Positions 11,452 to 21,960 of a DNA stretch of 64,000 nucleotides are shown here, in pieces. Under the pieces are notes generated by a model. It was not told the origin of the DNA and searched no databases. It saw nothing but the letters and a program-made list of their open reading frames with translations. The DNA comes from Chitinophagaceae bacterium (GTDB lineage Bacteria; Bacteroidota; Bacteroidia; Chitinophagales; Chitinophagaceae): positions 124,001 to 188,000 of the forward strand of contig JADJPV010000002.1 in the NCBI GenBank assembly GCA_016713085.1. The letters run 5' to 3'. Within the stretch, counting starts at the first letter, position 1, and every line of letters begins with the position of its first letter. The translations under genes were made by a program, and so were the position numbers.

Positions 11452-14285
11452 CAGAAAGGCATGCGCCTGTCAAATTTTTTCAGACTGAGGTTTTGTATAT
11501 CGATACTGAAAGCAATGTTTTTCAAAAATCGTTTTTCAGTAATGGTTGATTCAAAATAATCCCTGTACACTTTGCTGTATAATAAAGGAACATAAACAGT
11601 GATTGTATTTTTCAGGAATGACATTTGCAAACCTGCATCATATAAAACTCTGCCGGTACTTGCATTTGCTTTCCATGCATCTGCATAAGTACCGATGTCA
11701 ACATATACTTTCAGTGGAATTTTTACAGGAAAAACTTTCAGGATATTTATTTGATCAGGAATATCAGTAACAAAATTCATCGCCATTAACCAGTCATCTG
11801 TTTTGCCAATTTTGGCTGCCAGTAAATCTGTACGAACTTTAAAGCCGCCATCTCTCATCATGATCTGCTGACTGGCAAAGCCCTCAAATTCATTCCTGCC
11901 AATAAAGTAATTGCTGTAAGTATAATCTTCATAGCCTTTTGGTCCTGACATGTTTAAATGATAAGGATCGGTATTGAATTGTTTACTGATGGTTTTGGAA
12001 CCGAGGTAAATAAACTTGCCCGCAAAAATGCGGATATCAGCCCCCAGCGAAGCATTGTAGTTGAAGTAATAATTTCCCGTTACTGCAAGGCGAATAAATT
12101 CTTTGCCCTGTTCTGCCACCAATTCAGCTTTGTACGGATACAGAGCCCTTGTATTCTGCACAACATAACGAAACTGATTAATGTACCGGTTTGTTTGAAT
12201 TGTTTTTACTTCTGTGAACCGGTTACCATTAGGAAATGTATCGCTTCTGAAACGTAACTCATCTTCGTTCAGAAAAAATGTTTTCCATTGAATGAAACGT
12301 TCTCTTGTGCTTCTTGGGTTCTTTTCTGCCAGCACAAACTTCAGCGATGGAGATACTTTCCTGAAGCCGGTTACGTATTTGTTATTGGCTGTATCAATAA
12401 AATCGCCTGTGTTAAACTTCAGCCCGTTTACTGCAACTGTAATCCGTTGAAATGTTTTCTTTGGATAGAATGTATAACCTAACCGTGCAACACCATTCAG
12501 CTGTTTACTTTTTGTGGCATACATCGGTGCAACAATGAATTGAAAAGGAGTGGAGGGTAATGTGAAATTATGCAGTGCTCCCCCAATCATTAACCCGTCG
12601 TACAAATTATTACCAATAATGGGAGAGATTATTACAACATTTTCTGTCGCCGTATTTACTCCAACAATGGGAGCAAATTTTAGTTTTTCTTTCCTTCCTG
12701 TTTTAACGGTCCGTTCTTATCTAATAAGGAAAAAGTTGAATCAAGATTTCTTCCGGTTGATTGTTCGAGTGATGTTTTTAAATCAAGCGGATAAGGATGT
12801 TTCAGTTTCCATTGCTGAAAGTAGTTTTGCATGGCTGCGTCAATTGCACTGCGTCCAAGCTGTTCTTCCAGTAACTGCATAAAGTTTGCGCCTTTCGTGT
12901 ATGCAATCAGGCCATAATTGCCTTCAGTTAAACTGTCGCTTGTTGTACTTAGTGGCTGGTCTTTTTTCCAGCGCTCAAAACTGTGCAGGAAGAAGTTGTC
13001 ATCAAAATTCAAATCAAATAATGTCTTCTTTTTTGCTGCTGCACGGTACCTGCTTTCTTCTTTATCAAATCTGTTGTCGTAATAGGAATTAATGCCTTCA
13101 TCAAACCATGGGTACTGCTGTTCATTATTCGCCAGCATGCCCTGGAACCAGTTATGACCCACTTCATGCTGAATAACACTTTCCAGATCTTTTTCTGTTT
13201 TCATTGGAGTGATAGCAGTGATGCAGGGATATTCCATGCCGCCTTCAAAACCCATTTTTGCTTCTACAGCGGCAACTGTGTTGTAAGGATATTCGCCAAT
13301 AGCTTTGGATCTGAAACGAACAGCATCTTTGATCATCTGCGTACTTTTCTTCCACACTTCTTTTCCTGCAGAAGAATATGCACTGTACACATCAACAATA
13401 TGTGTGGCGCTAAATTGAATCGTATCGTAAGCAACAAGATATTTTTTGTCGGCAAACCATGCAAAGTCGTGAATATTGTTTTGCCTGTAAAGAAGCGTTT
13501 TAGTTTCTTCTTTTGGTTTTGGTAAAGATGAAGACTTAAGCGTTTTTTTTGTTTTTGTGTTTGGCAGCTTTTTTTGAGCTGCTGCTGGTTTGTAATTGAT
13601 TGCTCTTTCCTTCAGCCAGCTTTTTTCTTCTTCATTCTGTAAATCACCACTGCTGAGAACCACGTAAGTTTTCGGAACAGTTACTTTCACTTCATAGTTG
13701 CCAAACTCACTGTAAAATTCTCCCTGGTCGAGATAAGGCATGGGATGCCATCCCTTCTGATCATATACTGCAGGCTTGGGATACCATTGTGTTATTTGAT
13801 ATGACTGACCCCACATGACCGCCTCTTGAAAAATTCTTTGGTAACTGTACATGAAAGGGTGTGGTAATTTCAATGGAAGCTCCCGGTGCCAGTGGCTGAG
13901 GCAGTAGTACTTTAATGATATCAATATGCTGCGGATGATCTTCTGTTTTTGCTAAAACAGAATTTACACGAAAATCTAAGCGATTGATATAACCACGGTC
14001 TTCTTTGTTAGAGAAATAGAAATCGGTACGCCCATTTTCAAGTAACTGATCACTGAAGGCTGTTTTATCAGTACGGAAGGCATTCGGCCATACATGAAAC
14101 CAGATAAAGGTTAAGGTATCAGGAGAACGGTTGATGTACTCTATTTTTTCAAAACCATCGAGAGTATGCTCAGTATCATTCAATGTAACATCTATTTTAA
14201 AATTGACCTGCTGCTGCCAGTACGGCTGCTGTGCAAGTGTAACAGATGAGACAAATAAAAACAGGAGAGCTATGAAATATTTCAC
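11451..14285 (-). CDS. M1-family zinc metallopeptidase with C-terminal beta-rich extension (two frameshifts)
   Basis: About 945 residues when joined. A signal peptide (MKYFIALLFLFVSSVTLAQ) is followed by the M1 aminopeptidase domain: GGMEYPCITAI is the exopeptidase (GxMEN-like) motif and HEVGHNWFQGMLANNEQQYPWFDEG holds the zinc ligands (HEXXH plus the downstream E). The last 400 residues (YDGLMIGGALHNFTLPSTPFQF onward) are rich in alternating hydrophobic strands and look like the outer-membrane-barrel-like extension common in Bacteroidetes M1 proteins. Frames shift near 13810 (an extra G) and near 12686 (one A missing). It is probably exported and trims peptides outside the inner membrane. 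A shorter paralogue precedes it in the operon. Confidence 0.87.
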
Positions 14286-14327
14286 TCAGTGGGTTTTATC
14301 AAAAATAATGTGTTCTTTCGGTTACAC

Positions 14328-15897
14328 CTATAATTTCCCCTTTCGTTTTAGCAAAGCAAAAAAATCATCCAGCTCTTTGCCGGTTGTTAATTCGAGAATA
14401 TTTTCAAAGTCTTCGGGATAAGGATGACGGAATTTCCATTCATTATAATAAGCATGAATGCCCCTGTCAAATAAATCCCTGCCCAAACTCTGCTCAAGCA
14501 CATAGGCCCAGATGGCTGTTTTGAGATAAATGACCATGCCATATTCATCCTTGTTTTTAAATTTTTCTGAAGCCGTTTCAATAGCTTCTTCCATTGGAAT
14601 TTCATTGAGTGCATTGTAGATGATTCCCTGGAAATCTGCCGGTCCTTTCTGTTTCAGATCGGCAGGAAGAGATTTGCCGAAAATAGAATTGCTCCTGTAT
14701 TTTTCTGCTTCATAACGAAACTGGAAAATGTATTGAGCCCCTCATCCATCCATGCATGTTCCCGTTCATTGCTGCCGAGAATTCCATAAAACCAGTTATG
14801 ACCCACTTCATGTGTAATCACTGCATCGAGTGTTTCAGGATCAGCATCAGGACTTGTGATTAAGGTAATCATTGGATACTCCATGCCACCGCTTGATACA
14901 TTGCCCGGACCTTCTACAGCATTCACAACCGGGTAAGGATACTCGCCAATCCAGTTTGAATAATTCCTTACTGCATCTTCTACATAGTCTACACTTTTAC
15001 TCCATCCTGTATTGTCTTTTTTTGAAAAGAAGGTAAAGGCATCAATCACTTTTCCTGATGCTAATTGTAAGGTGTCGTACTGAATGAGAAAATCATTATC
15101 TGTAAACCATGCAAAGTCATGCACATTTTCTGCTTTGTACTGCAGTGTTTTTGTTACAGCTGATGCATTGGGTTGATAAGCGATAAAATTTTCTGTACGG
15201 TTCTTATTCAACGCACCGCTTTCTTTATACTTTTTCAGTTCTTCTTCATTCTGTAAACTGCCGGTTGCCCCAACAATATAATTTGAGGGAACAGTAATGT
15301 TCACTGTAAATGTTCCGAATTCACTGTAATACTCTCCCATGTTTAAGTAAGGAATGGGGTGCCAGCCTTTTCTGTCGTACACTGCAGGTTTGGGATACCA
15401 TTGGCAAACAGCAAAGGCATCATCAATAAAACCGCTTCTTGAAAAGTAGGTTGGGAATTTTACATGAAAAGGTGTGCTGATTGTTATTTTAGTACCGGGT
15501 AATAATGGTTTGGGCAGAATGAGTTTTACAATATCAATATTCTCAGGTGTTCTTCAACAGTGATTGCCTCATTATTTACTTTAAAAGCAAGACCGTCAAT
15601 ATAACCCTTCACTGATTTTTTAAATTTGCTCAACCCCTGTTTGTCCCCTTCTTTATACTGATTGTATAAAGCTGTTTTATCATTCTTATACGCATTGGGC
15701 CAGAGGTGGAACCAGATGTAAGTAAGTGTATCAGGTGAATGATTAATGTATTCCATCTCTTCAAATGCTGAAAGAGATTTCTCTGTTGTGTTTAATGATA
15801 CATCAATTTTGTAATGAACTTCCTGTTGCCAGTAGGTTTGCTGGGCTGAAATGGATAAGCAGATCATCAATGCAGCTAAGAGTGCAAGCGGTTTCAT
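14328..15897 (-). CDS. M1-family zinc metallopeptidase, short form (two frameshifts)
   Basis: About 523 residues, a tandem paralogue of the next peptidase without the C-terminal extension. A signal peptide (MKPLALLAALMICLSISAQ) leads into QTYWQQEVHYKIDVSLN, closely similar to the start of the paralogue. The exopeptidase motif GGMEYPMITLI and the zinc site HEVGHNWFYGILGSNEREHAWMDEG are intact. Frames shift near 15546 (one C missing) and near 14726 (one base missing in a run of A on the plus strand); the joined reading GLNTFFQFRYEAEKYR is the expected continuation. Only 42 bases separate it from the next peptidase, indicating one transcript. Confidence 0.87.
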
Positions 15898-15940
15898 ATG
15901 TGCTGAAATTTAATTTTCAGGTTGCGTACAGAACCTAAGA

Positions 15941-17356
15941 TCATCTTCCTTTTCCTAAAAAAATCAAACGGATGGTATGGATGATGATCTTGATATCAAG
16001 TGCCAGTGAAATATTTTCAATATACAGCAGATCGTATTTGCTGCGTTCCACCATTTCATCCACTGTTTCTGCATATCCAAACTTCACCATGCCCCATGAT
16101 GTGAGACCGGGTTTTACTTTCAGCAGAAAACGATAGTAAGGAGCTTTCTCTACAATCTGATCAATATAAAATCTGCGTTCGGGTCTCGGACCTACCAGGC
16201 TCATTTCACCTTTTAATATGTTCCAGAATTGCGGCAGTTCATCGAGCCTCCATTTACGCATTGTTTTGCCCCATGCGGTAATGCGCTGATCGGTTTCAGA
16301 TGAAAGTGCAGGGCCGTCTTTCTCTGCATCAGTGAGCATTGATCTGAACTTATGGATAAAGAATTTCTTCCCTTTCAATCCCACACGTTCCTGTGAATAA
16401 AAAACAGCACCTTCAGATGAAAGTTTTACCCTGATGGCTACCATCAGCAGCAAGGGCGATAATATGATGAGTGAAACTAAAGAGACAACAATATCTATGA
16501 GCCGTTTTATATTCTGCTGCCACTCGCTCATCATGTCGGTATGCAGATCAATGAGTACAGCGCCCAGTACATTGCTTGTTCTTACAGAACCTGAGAGAAT
16601 ATCAATGGTGTTGGGTAAAAGTTTAATCATGATATCATGTTCACTTAACAGGCTTAATGATTGCTCCATTGACTGACGTTCCTTTTCTTCTGTAGCAATA
16701 ATTACCTGTTCAATTTTATGTTCATGAATGATGTGTGCAAGATCTTTCAGAGAACCAAGCGGAGTAAGGTATTTACTTAAGCCGTTTGTGGATGTTCCAT
16801 CGGGATATAAGAAACCGGTAAAACAAAAGCCCAGAGTTTCGCTTGATCCTTTGATATCCTTATACAGTTTGATTGCATTTTTATTGGCACCAATGATGAG
16901 TGTGTTGATCTGCACAATTCCTTTCAGCAACTGCCGTTTGATCCTGTTTAAAACAAGCCAGCGAAACAGCCAGGTAAAGCCAAACTGTAATCCAAACAGC
17001 AATAAGCTTTCTTTATAATAAAATGTATATGCAATGATCCTGTCATCGAGAAGAATGGCAAAGAAAATAATGAGTGTGCCTAAGATGCAGCTGAAGAACG
17101 TAAGTGTAAGCTCCTGCAATCTTGATTTGCTGTAGAGATTTTTATAACTTCCAAAGAGGTGATAAAGTGTAAGCCAGCAAAGCGGGATGAAAATAATTCC
17201 GTAAAAAAAAGTTGCATCGAAAGGCTGATCAAAAATGGATACCGCTTCGCCCAGCAATACCCTGCGCAGCAGATAAAACAATCCCCATGCAAATGTTGCA
17301 GCCAGCCAGTCGGCAATTACATACCAGCCAATATGTATACGGGGCGATGAGGTCAT
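15941..17356 (-). CDS. Polyprenyl-phosphate sugar-1-phosphate transferase (WcaJ/EpsE-like)
   Basis: 471 residues. Four to five hydrophobic helices in the first 130 residues, a CoA-binding-like middle domain (TLIIGANKNAIKLYKDIKG), then a further helix (IVVSLVSLIILSPLLLMVAIRV) and the catalytic bacterial sugar transferase domain with FFIHKFRSM, WRLDELPQFWNIL and VGPRPERRFYI. Members load the first sugar phosphate onto undecaprenyl phosphate on the cytoplasmic face to begin exopolysaccharide or O-unit synthesis. The start lies 4 bases after the stop of the oxidoreductase upstream, so the two are co-transcribed. The sugar specificity cannot be read from sequence. Confidence 0.9.
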   Translation of the reverse strand: MTSSPRIHIGWYVIADWLAATFAWGLFYLLRRVLLGEAVSIFDQPFDATFFYGIIFIPLCWLTLYHLFGSYKNLYSKSRLQELTLTFFSCILGTLIIFFAILLDDRIIAYTFYYKESLLLFGLQFGFTWLFRWLVLNRIKRQLLKGIVQINTLIIGANKNAIKLYKDIKGSSETLGFCFTGFLYPDGTSTNGLSKYLTPLGSLKDLAHIIHEHKIEQVIIATEEKERQSMEQSLSLLSEHDIMIKLLPNTIDILSGSVRTSNVLGAVLIDLHTDMMSEWQQNIKRLIDIVVSLVSLIILSPLLLMVAIRVKLSSEGAVFYSQERVGLKGKKFFIHKFRSMLTDAEKDGPALSSETDQRITAWGKTMRKWRLDELPQFWNILKGEMSLVGPRPERRFYIDQIVEKAPYYRFLLKVKPGLTSWGMVKFGYAETVDEMVERSKYDLLYIENISLALDIKIIIHTIRLIFLGKGR

Positions 17357-17360
17357 TCAG

Positions 17361-18329
17361 TTAAGCTAAAGCAGTACGTTGTATTTTCTGAAGTATCTGG
17401 TGGGCAACATCCATTGCACGTAATCCATCCACTTCACTTACAGGTACAGGTTTATTATTTACAATGGCATCTCTGAATTGTTCCAGTTCCATTTTAATGG
17501 CATTTACTTCAATCACCGGAGGGTTTGAAATAGCGATGGTTTTTTTCCCATCCCTGGTATCAATGTCAAAGGAAAATTCTTCTTTGTCGTCGTTTGTTTT
17601 CATTTTGATGATCTCGGCCTTCTTTTCGAGGAAATCAATACCAATATAAGCATCTCTGGAAGAGCCTGATCTTGCGCATTTTTTCATGCTGATGCGGCTG
17701 CTGGTAAGATTGGCCACGCAACCATTATCGAATTCAATGCGAACGTTGGCAATATCAGGTGTATCGGTCATTACCGCCACTCCGTTGGCATATACATTTT
17801 TCACATCGCTCTTTACCAACTTTAAAATGATATCAATATCATGGATCATTAAATCGAGTATCACACTTACTTCTGTTCCCCGTGGATTGAATTGTGATAA
17901 ACGATGCACTTCAATGAACATGGGATTGAGTTCGAGGTCCTTTACAGCAAGGAAGGCAGGATTAAAACGCTCCACATGACCCACCTGTAATTTTACATTG
18001 GCTTCCCGAACCAGCTTTACCAGTTCATTGGCCTCTTCCATTGTATTGCACATGGGTTTCTCCACAAATACATGTTTGCCGAGACGTACAGCCATCTGGC
18101 AGAGATGAAAGTGATCGGGAGTGGGAGCAACAATATCGGCTGCATCGCAGAAAGCCATTAATTCTTCGGGGTTGATAAAACGTTTGAGCTGATATTTTTC
18201 TGCGACCGTTTTTGCAATACGGTCGCTGGGATCGTAAAAGCCAACCAGTTCAACGCCTTCTATTTCTTTCCAGTTATTGAGGTGAAATTTTCCGAGGTGG
18301 CCTGCGCCAAACACTGCTATTTTGAGCAT
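17361..18329 (-). CDS. Gfo/Idh/MocA-family NAD(P)-dependent oxidoreductase
   Basis: 322 residues. The Rossmann motif AVFGAGHLGKFHL is at the N-terminus, and VFVEKPMCNTMEEANELV near residue 95 holds the conserved EKP lysine used in catalysis. The second half starts at VGHVERFNPAF, the alpha/beta domain that binds the sugar-like substrate. It would oxidise or reduce a hydroxyl on a sugar or nucleotide sugar; its coupling to the sugar transferase gene suggests a role in surface polysaccharide or lipid A precursor supply, which is inference. Intact. Confidence 0.87.
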   Translation of the reverse strand: MLKIAVFGAGHLGKFHLNNWKEIEGVELVGFYDPSDRIAKTVAEKYQLKRFINPEELMAFCDAADIVAPTPDHFHLCQMAVRLGKHVFVEKPMCNTMEEANELVKLVREANVKLQVGHVERFNPAFLAVKDLELNPMFIEVHRLSQFNPRGTEVSVILDLMIHDIDIILKLVKSDVKNVYANGVAVMTDTPDIANVRIEFDNGCVANLTSSRISMKKCARSGSSRDAYIGIDFLEKKAEIIKMKTNDDKEEFSFDIDTRDGKKTIAISNPPVIEVNAIKMELEQFRDAIVNNKPVPVSEVDGLRAMDVAHQILQKIQRTALA

Positions 18330-18440
18330 TCAGATTTGATTAAGTGCCGCAAATATAACCAAGCTTTGTGTGGCGATGTAAAATGAAAAGATTTTGGCTG
18401 GAAAATGAGAAAAACTTTTTTTCCAAAACCTGCAAACCCC

Positions 18441-18448
18441 TATCTTTG
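18441..18448 (+). promoter_or_regulatory. -7 promoter box of the tRNA-Asp gene
   Basis: TATCTTTG fits the TAnnTTTG consensus and lies 59 bases before the mature tRNA. A T-rich stretch sits around the expected -33 position (18416-18422). Confidence 0.6.
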
Positions 18449-18507
18449 CCGTCCCAAAAATGGATAAGAATCGGCTTGCTGATTTGAAATACAGGAGTAG
18501 GGTAGTT

Positions 18508-18581
<74 letters not shown>

Positions 18582-18596
18582 CTTAATTTAGGTTGA

Positions 18597-18628
18597 AACC
18601 TGCTCTGAGAGCGGGTTTCTTCTTTTTT
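18597..18628 (+). terminator. Terminator downstream of tRNA-Asp
   Basis: Stem AACCTGCTC / GAGCGGGTT with a 3-base loop, followed by the T-rich TCTTCTTTTTT. It ends transcription from the tRNA promoter before the ICE genes. Confidence 0.85.
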
Positions 18629-18649
18629 ATTCTATCTGTTATTCTATCT
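18628..18649. repeat. Two 10-bp direct repeats near the presumed attL
   Basis: TATTCTATCT occurs at 18628-18637 and again at 18640-18649, a 12-bp period. The position just inside the presumed ICE left end fits integrase or excisionase arm-binding sites, but this is inference from position only. Confidence 0.5.
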
Positions 18650-18773
18650 AAAGAGCGGTTTGGTGATAATCTTGCCTTACTTAACTGTACTTTACCCTGC
18701 CTGACTGTGTTGGCATTACAAAGGTACATTTGCTAATCCTTTTAGTTATAATTCTATTCTTCAAAATATCCAC

Positions 18774-18799
18774 AAAAAAGCAGCCGAATTTTGCTGCTT
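18774..18799 (-). terminator. Terminator of the leftmost ICE operon
   Basis: On the minus strand, stem AAGCAGC / GCTGCTT with an 8-base loop followed by TTTTT. It lies 12 bases beyond the stop codon of the excisionase-like gene. Confidence 0.85.
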
Positions 18800-18810
18800 C
18801 AACTATTGGT

Positions 18811-19119
18811 TTATGCCTGGAGTAAATGTTTAATATCACTACCTAAAAAGTAAACCCTCGAACGGATTTTAACCTTCTTTAATTTGCCATGTTTTATCCA
18901 ATCGTAAATGGTAGGCTTGGTGATTTTAAAGAGGGAACAGATTTCCTTGATTTTGTACAAAGGCTTTTCGGTAAGACCCGGAGTTTCCATTATCGGAATT
19001 TGAGCCGACTGCTCCTTTTGATTTCTGGAAACTTCCTCCCTAATTATCACCCGGATTTGCGACCAGAACTCTTCTGGCTCAAATGGTATTAAAATTGGCA
19101 CTGATGTATTGTTTCCCAT
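18811..19119 (-). CDS. Helix-turn-helix excisionase-like DNA-binding protein
   Basis: 102 residues. The C-terminal half, PLYKIKEICSLFKITKPTIYDWIKHGKLK followed by the short wing VKIRSRVYFLGSDIKHLL, is a MerR-type/HTH_17 fold as in excisionases of Bacteroidetes conjugative elements. The N-terminal 45 residues are polar and without clear motifs. It is the last gene before the tRNA-Asp boundary, exactly where a recombination directionality factor would be expected. Expressed from the same transcript as the gene 3 bases upstream. Whether it controls excision or transcription is inferred from position. Confidence 0.72.
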   Translation of the reverse strand: MGNNTSVPILIPFEPEEFWSQIRVIIREEVSRNQKEQSAQIPIMETPGLTEKPLYKIKEICSLFKITKPTIYDWIKHGKLKKVKIRSRVYFLGSDIKHLLQA

Positions 19120-19122
19120 AAC

Positions 19123-19422
19123 TCACTTTAAAATTTCACAATAATTCAAAATCACCCTGCTGCAAACAGAACCGTTTGTTGAAGGTTGGTAGCTGATATA
19201 CCCAAACTCATGAAGATGATTCATGCAGCGATTGTAGGTTTGACGGGCATTTATTTTTGCTGTATTCATTAATGATGAACGCTTCACTTCAACCGGGTTC
19301 AACCCGCCACTCAAATTCCATTGCTGTAGTAACGCCATATACAAACTGATATGCGTTGTTCCAATTCTGGTATCATCAGCAATGGCTTTATAAAAAAGTG
19401 ATAATGGTGGAAAGAGTTCCAT
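19123..19422 (-). CDS. Small winged-helix-like ICE protein
   Basis: 99 residues. FYKAIADDTRIGTTHISLYMALLQQWN and SSLMNTAKINARQTYNRCMNHLHEFGYISYQPS look like a winged-helix DNA-binding fold, with a recognition helix around residues 52-68 and a wing following. No exact family is recognised. It sits between a larger unknown protein (2 bases upstream) and the excisionase-like gene (3 bases downstream), so it is part of the boundary regulatory unit. Regulator of excision or transfer is the likely role by position. Confidence 0.55.
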   Translation of the reverse strand: MELFPPLSLFYKAIADDTRIGTTHISLYMALLQQWNLSGGLNPVEVKRSSLMNTAKINARQTYNRCMNHLHEFGYISYQPSTNGSVCSRVILNYCEILK

Positions 19423-19424
19423 AA

Positions 19425-20189
19425 CTAATCATGACTGATTTTCGTTCTTTTATTTTTTGAAGAGTTGCCCACTCTTTTCTTTTTCAGTAAACCACTACCT
19501 GACGAATCCTCAGATTCTCTCCCGGCATCTGCTTCATCTAAATTTTCTTGTCGCTTCCTTTTCCCCTGGATTTGTTTTTCAAGCCATTTGTTTTGTAAAA
19601 ACCGGTATGCCTCGTCTGCCGAAATACAGGCTTGCCCCTCGGCATAATAAAACCGCTGGCTTAGTTCTGCTTTGCTCTTCATTGAGCTGATATTGCCCAT
19701 CAGTTCATTGTATGGAATTTCTGACCAGTACTTTTGTTTAAATAAAATGGCAACCTGTTTTCCTTCCTCTGTTAATTCCAAATCTGTTATTGATTTAATT
19801 AATTGCTCAATATTTTGCTCCTTTTCATAAGATAATTTGTCATCCGGATTAAATGATTTTTTTGTATTGAAATCGAATGCCATTTTCCAGTCAGCCGCAT
19901 TCATGCCTTCTTGCAATTCTGAAATGTCAACCCCATTTATAACCTGTGTAACTAAGGATATTTCTTTTTGAAGAATAGCATCATAATAAATCAGAGAATA
20001 CCCATTCAATTTTTTATTTCTTTCAAAATGAAAATTGAAAACAATTTGCCCATCGTCTTTTAATTGTTTTTCTGTGATAACAAAATCTTCTGGCATAAGG
20101 CATATTCTTTTTAATAATGGATAACCCATATTATCAAACCCAATAGCTTTTAACTGACCAGACAATACTGATATATTCTGAGCGTTCAT
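19425..20189 (-). CDS. ICE protein of unknown function with one LxxxGFG-type module
   Basis: 254 residues, soluble. Residues 8-75 (LSGQLKAIGFDNMGYPLLKRI, then FVITEKQLKDDGQIVFNFHFERNKK) resemble two modules in the 560-residue protein encoded just upstream, so the two are paralogous in part. The C-terminus from about residue 195 is low-complexity and strongly basic (IQGKRKRQENLDE, LLKKKRVGNSSKNKRTK), which suggests nucleic-acid contact. No catalytic motif is seen. Proteins of this type travel with Bacteroidetes conjugative elements; function unknown. Confidence 0.6.
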   Translation of the reverse strand: MNAQNISVLSGQLKAIGFDNMGYPLLKRICLMPEDFVITEKQLKDDGQIVFNFHFERNKKLNGYSLIYYDAILQKEISLVTQVINGVDISELQEGMNAADWKMAFDFNTKKSFNPDDKLSYEKEQNIEQLIKSITDLELTEEGKQVAILFKQKYWSEIPYNELMGNISSMKSKAELSQRFYYAEGQACISADEAYRFLQNKWLEKQIQGKRKRQENLDEADAGRESEDSSGSGLLKKKRVGNSSKNKRTKISHD

Positions 20190-20220
20190 GATGCTTTTTT
20201 TAATTTTCCAAAATTGGTTT

Positions 20221-20241
20221 AGGAGTACTTATGATACTCCT
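20221..20241 (-). other. Hairpin at the 3' end of the modular ICE gene
   Basis: Perfect inverted repeat AGGAGTA / TACTCCT with a 7-base loop, overlapping the corrected stop codon. There is no strong T tract after it on the minus strand, so it may stabilise mRNA or attenuate rather than terminate. Confidence 0.4.
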
Positions 20242-21960
20242 AAACCTTTGCCCTTACTTTCCCGTTTTTAGGCAGCAGGCTTTGTCCATTTTTCTTCTCC
20301 AATTTTTCCTTTTCAGGTTTGGCTTCCTGTTTCAAATCTTTTTTTTATCAGGCTCCTGTTCTTTTTCCATTGCCTTACCGCCTTTATCAATACCAGTTTT
20401 GTATTGTTCCAAAGATTCCTTAGCAACCATCTTCATGTTAGAATCGTACAGGGTCACTTTTTTGTACTGAGGGTCGGCTTCTATAAACATTTTATGGCTG
20501 TTGCCATCTTTTTCAATGGTTATGGATTGTACATTGCCCTTTTGCAGCGATTGCATCAGTGACTTTTCTTTTTCAGGGTCTTTCAGTTCTACTACGGCAA
20601 GTTTTTCTACAGCAGCCTTTAAATCATAGCCATAGTTTTCATGGTACTGCTTTACTTCAAAATTGTTGTTCTTGTCTTTGTTTTCAAAGTCAAGTTGAAT
20701 CCAGGCTTTGTAAGGCTGACCTTCCTTTGTAACAAGGTCCTTGTGCACAGCCCGGCCATCCAGCAGGTTAAATGCTTCCTTTCCGGTAACCCCTTTACCC
20801 TTGTTCAGATAGAAAGTTTGTTCCGCTTTTTCGCCATTGTTCCGCTCCAATGAAGCATGATAATTATTGAAGAAATACATGTCTGAAGAATCAGACTTAC
20901 GGAAATTCATGGTTACTTCAAAAGGCTTTTTGTTTATCTCAGCCTTATACTGCAACTGAAATTCTGCCTTTCCTTCACCCAGGTTTTTCTCCAATTCCGG
21001 TTTCAGGTTCTCACCAAAACCCATGTATTTAAGATTATCACTCAAATACTGAAAATTTTCGTTGTTCATAATTGACACATTTTTAGTTATTAAATTGTTT
21101 AGTTCATTTTCAGATTTTATTCCATAAGGTATTTGCAGCAACACATCCCTGAAAGAATGGGCATAAATGACTTTAAAATCATCAAATTCACTGATATTAT
21201 TATCCGCAAACTCATTTGCTTCATCCTTAATCTTAAAGAACTGCATATCTTCCTTTTCAAGAAAGTATGGAATTGTGTTATATGCAATCCAGTTTCTGTT
21301 ATTAGCTAATTCAAACTGCACCCACCCGATTGCTTCGTCAGATATTACATGCTCTTTAAACATACCGTCTATTGTTGGTATTGAAAATGCTTCTTTTATT
21401 TTTTCATACGCTTCCATTGCAGATAGGATGGTTCCATCTTCCGAAGTCACGATTAGTTTTGTTTCATAGTTGTCTCTTAGCGTCGCTGCATCAGGAATAA
21501 ACCTTTCCCACTGGTCTTCAGGCCAATACTTAAACATGATTAGCTGCGCTAATTCTTTTCCTGCTTCCCCGCTGTTCAGTAGTTTTATTAATGTATCATC
21601 TGCTTCTTTGATAATATAGTTCTGGCTTGTATCTTCATTACCTGACAAGTATTGATTATAGAGTTCATCGGCTTTTATCATTTTTGCTTCCAGTTCCTTT
21701 GTGTTAATTCCGGCAATGATTGTTTCGGGAATAGGAATACGTCTTATTCCCAAAACATATTTATAAAGCGTAAACTCGTTTTGTTGGTTCTTTTTAATTT
21801 CCAGCCCATACATCAATTGGTCCCTTGCTATTTCCCGGTAATGAAAGATGGTAAAGTTTTCGAGGTCATTTGTGTTACCAGAATTTATTTCATTAGCAAC
21901 CTCACCGAAACCTAATGACTCCAGCTTCTCTTTTAATGCTATGTTATTTTGCAGAGTCAT
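20240..21960 (-). CDS. Large ICE protein with two LxxxGFG-type modules (one frameshift)
   Basis: About 573 residues after correcting one missing base in a run of T at 20339-20346; without correction it ends at 20332. Residues 8-85 (LKEKLESLGFGEVANEI onward) and about 315-420 (LSDNLKYMGFGENLKPELEKNL, then EVTMNFRKSDSSDMYFFNNYHASL) are two copies of a module also seen once in the downstream gene. The last 80 residues (KGKGVTGKEAFNLLDGRAVHKDL to the lysine-rich tail) are hydrophilic. No enzyme motif is evident and no signal peptide. It overlaps the TraN stop by 4 bases, so it is translated from the tra transcript. Confidence 0.6.
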
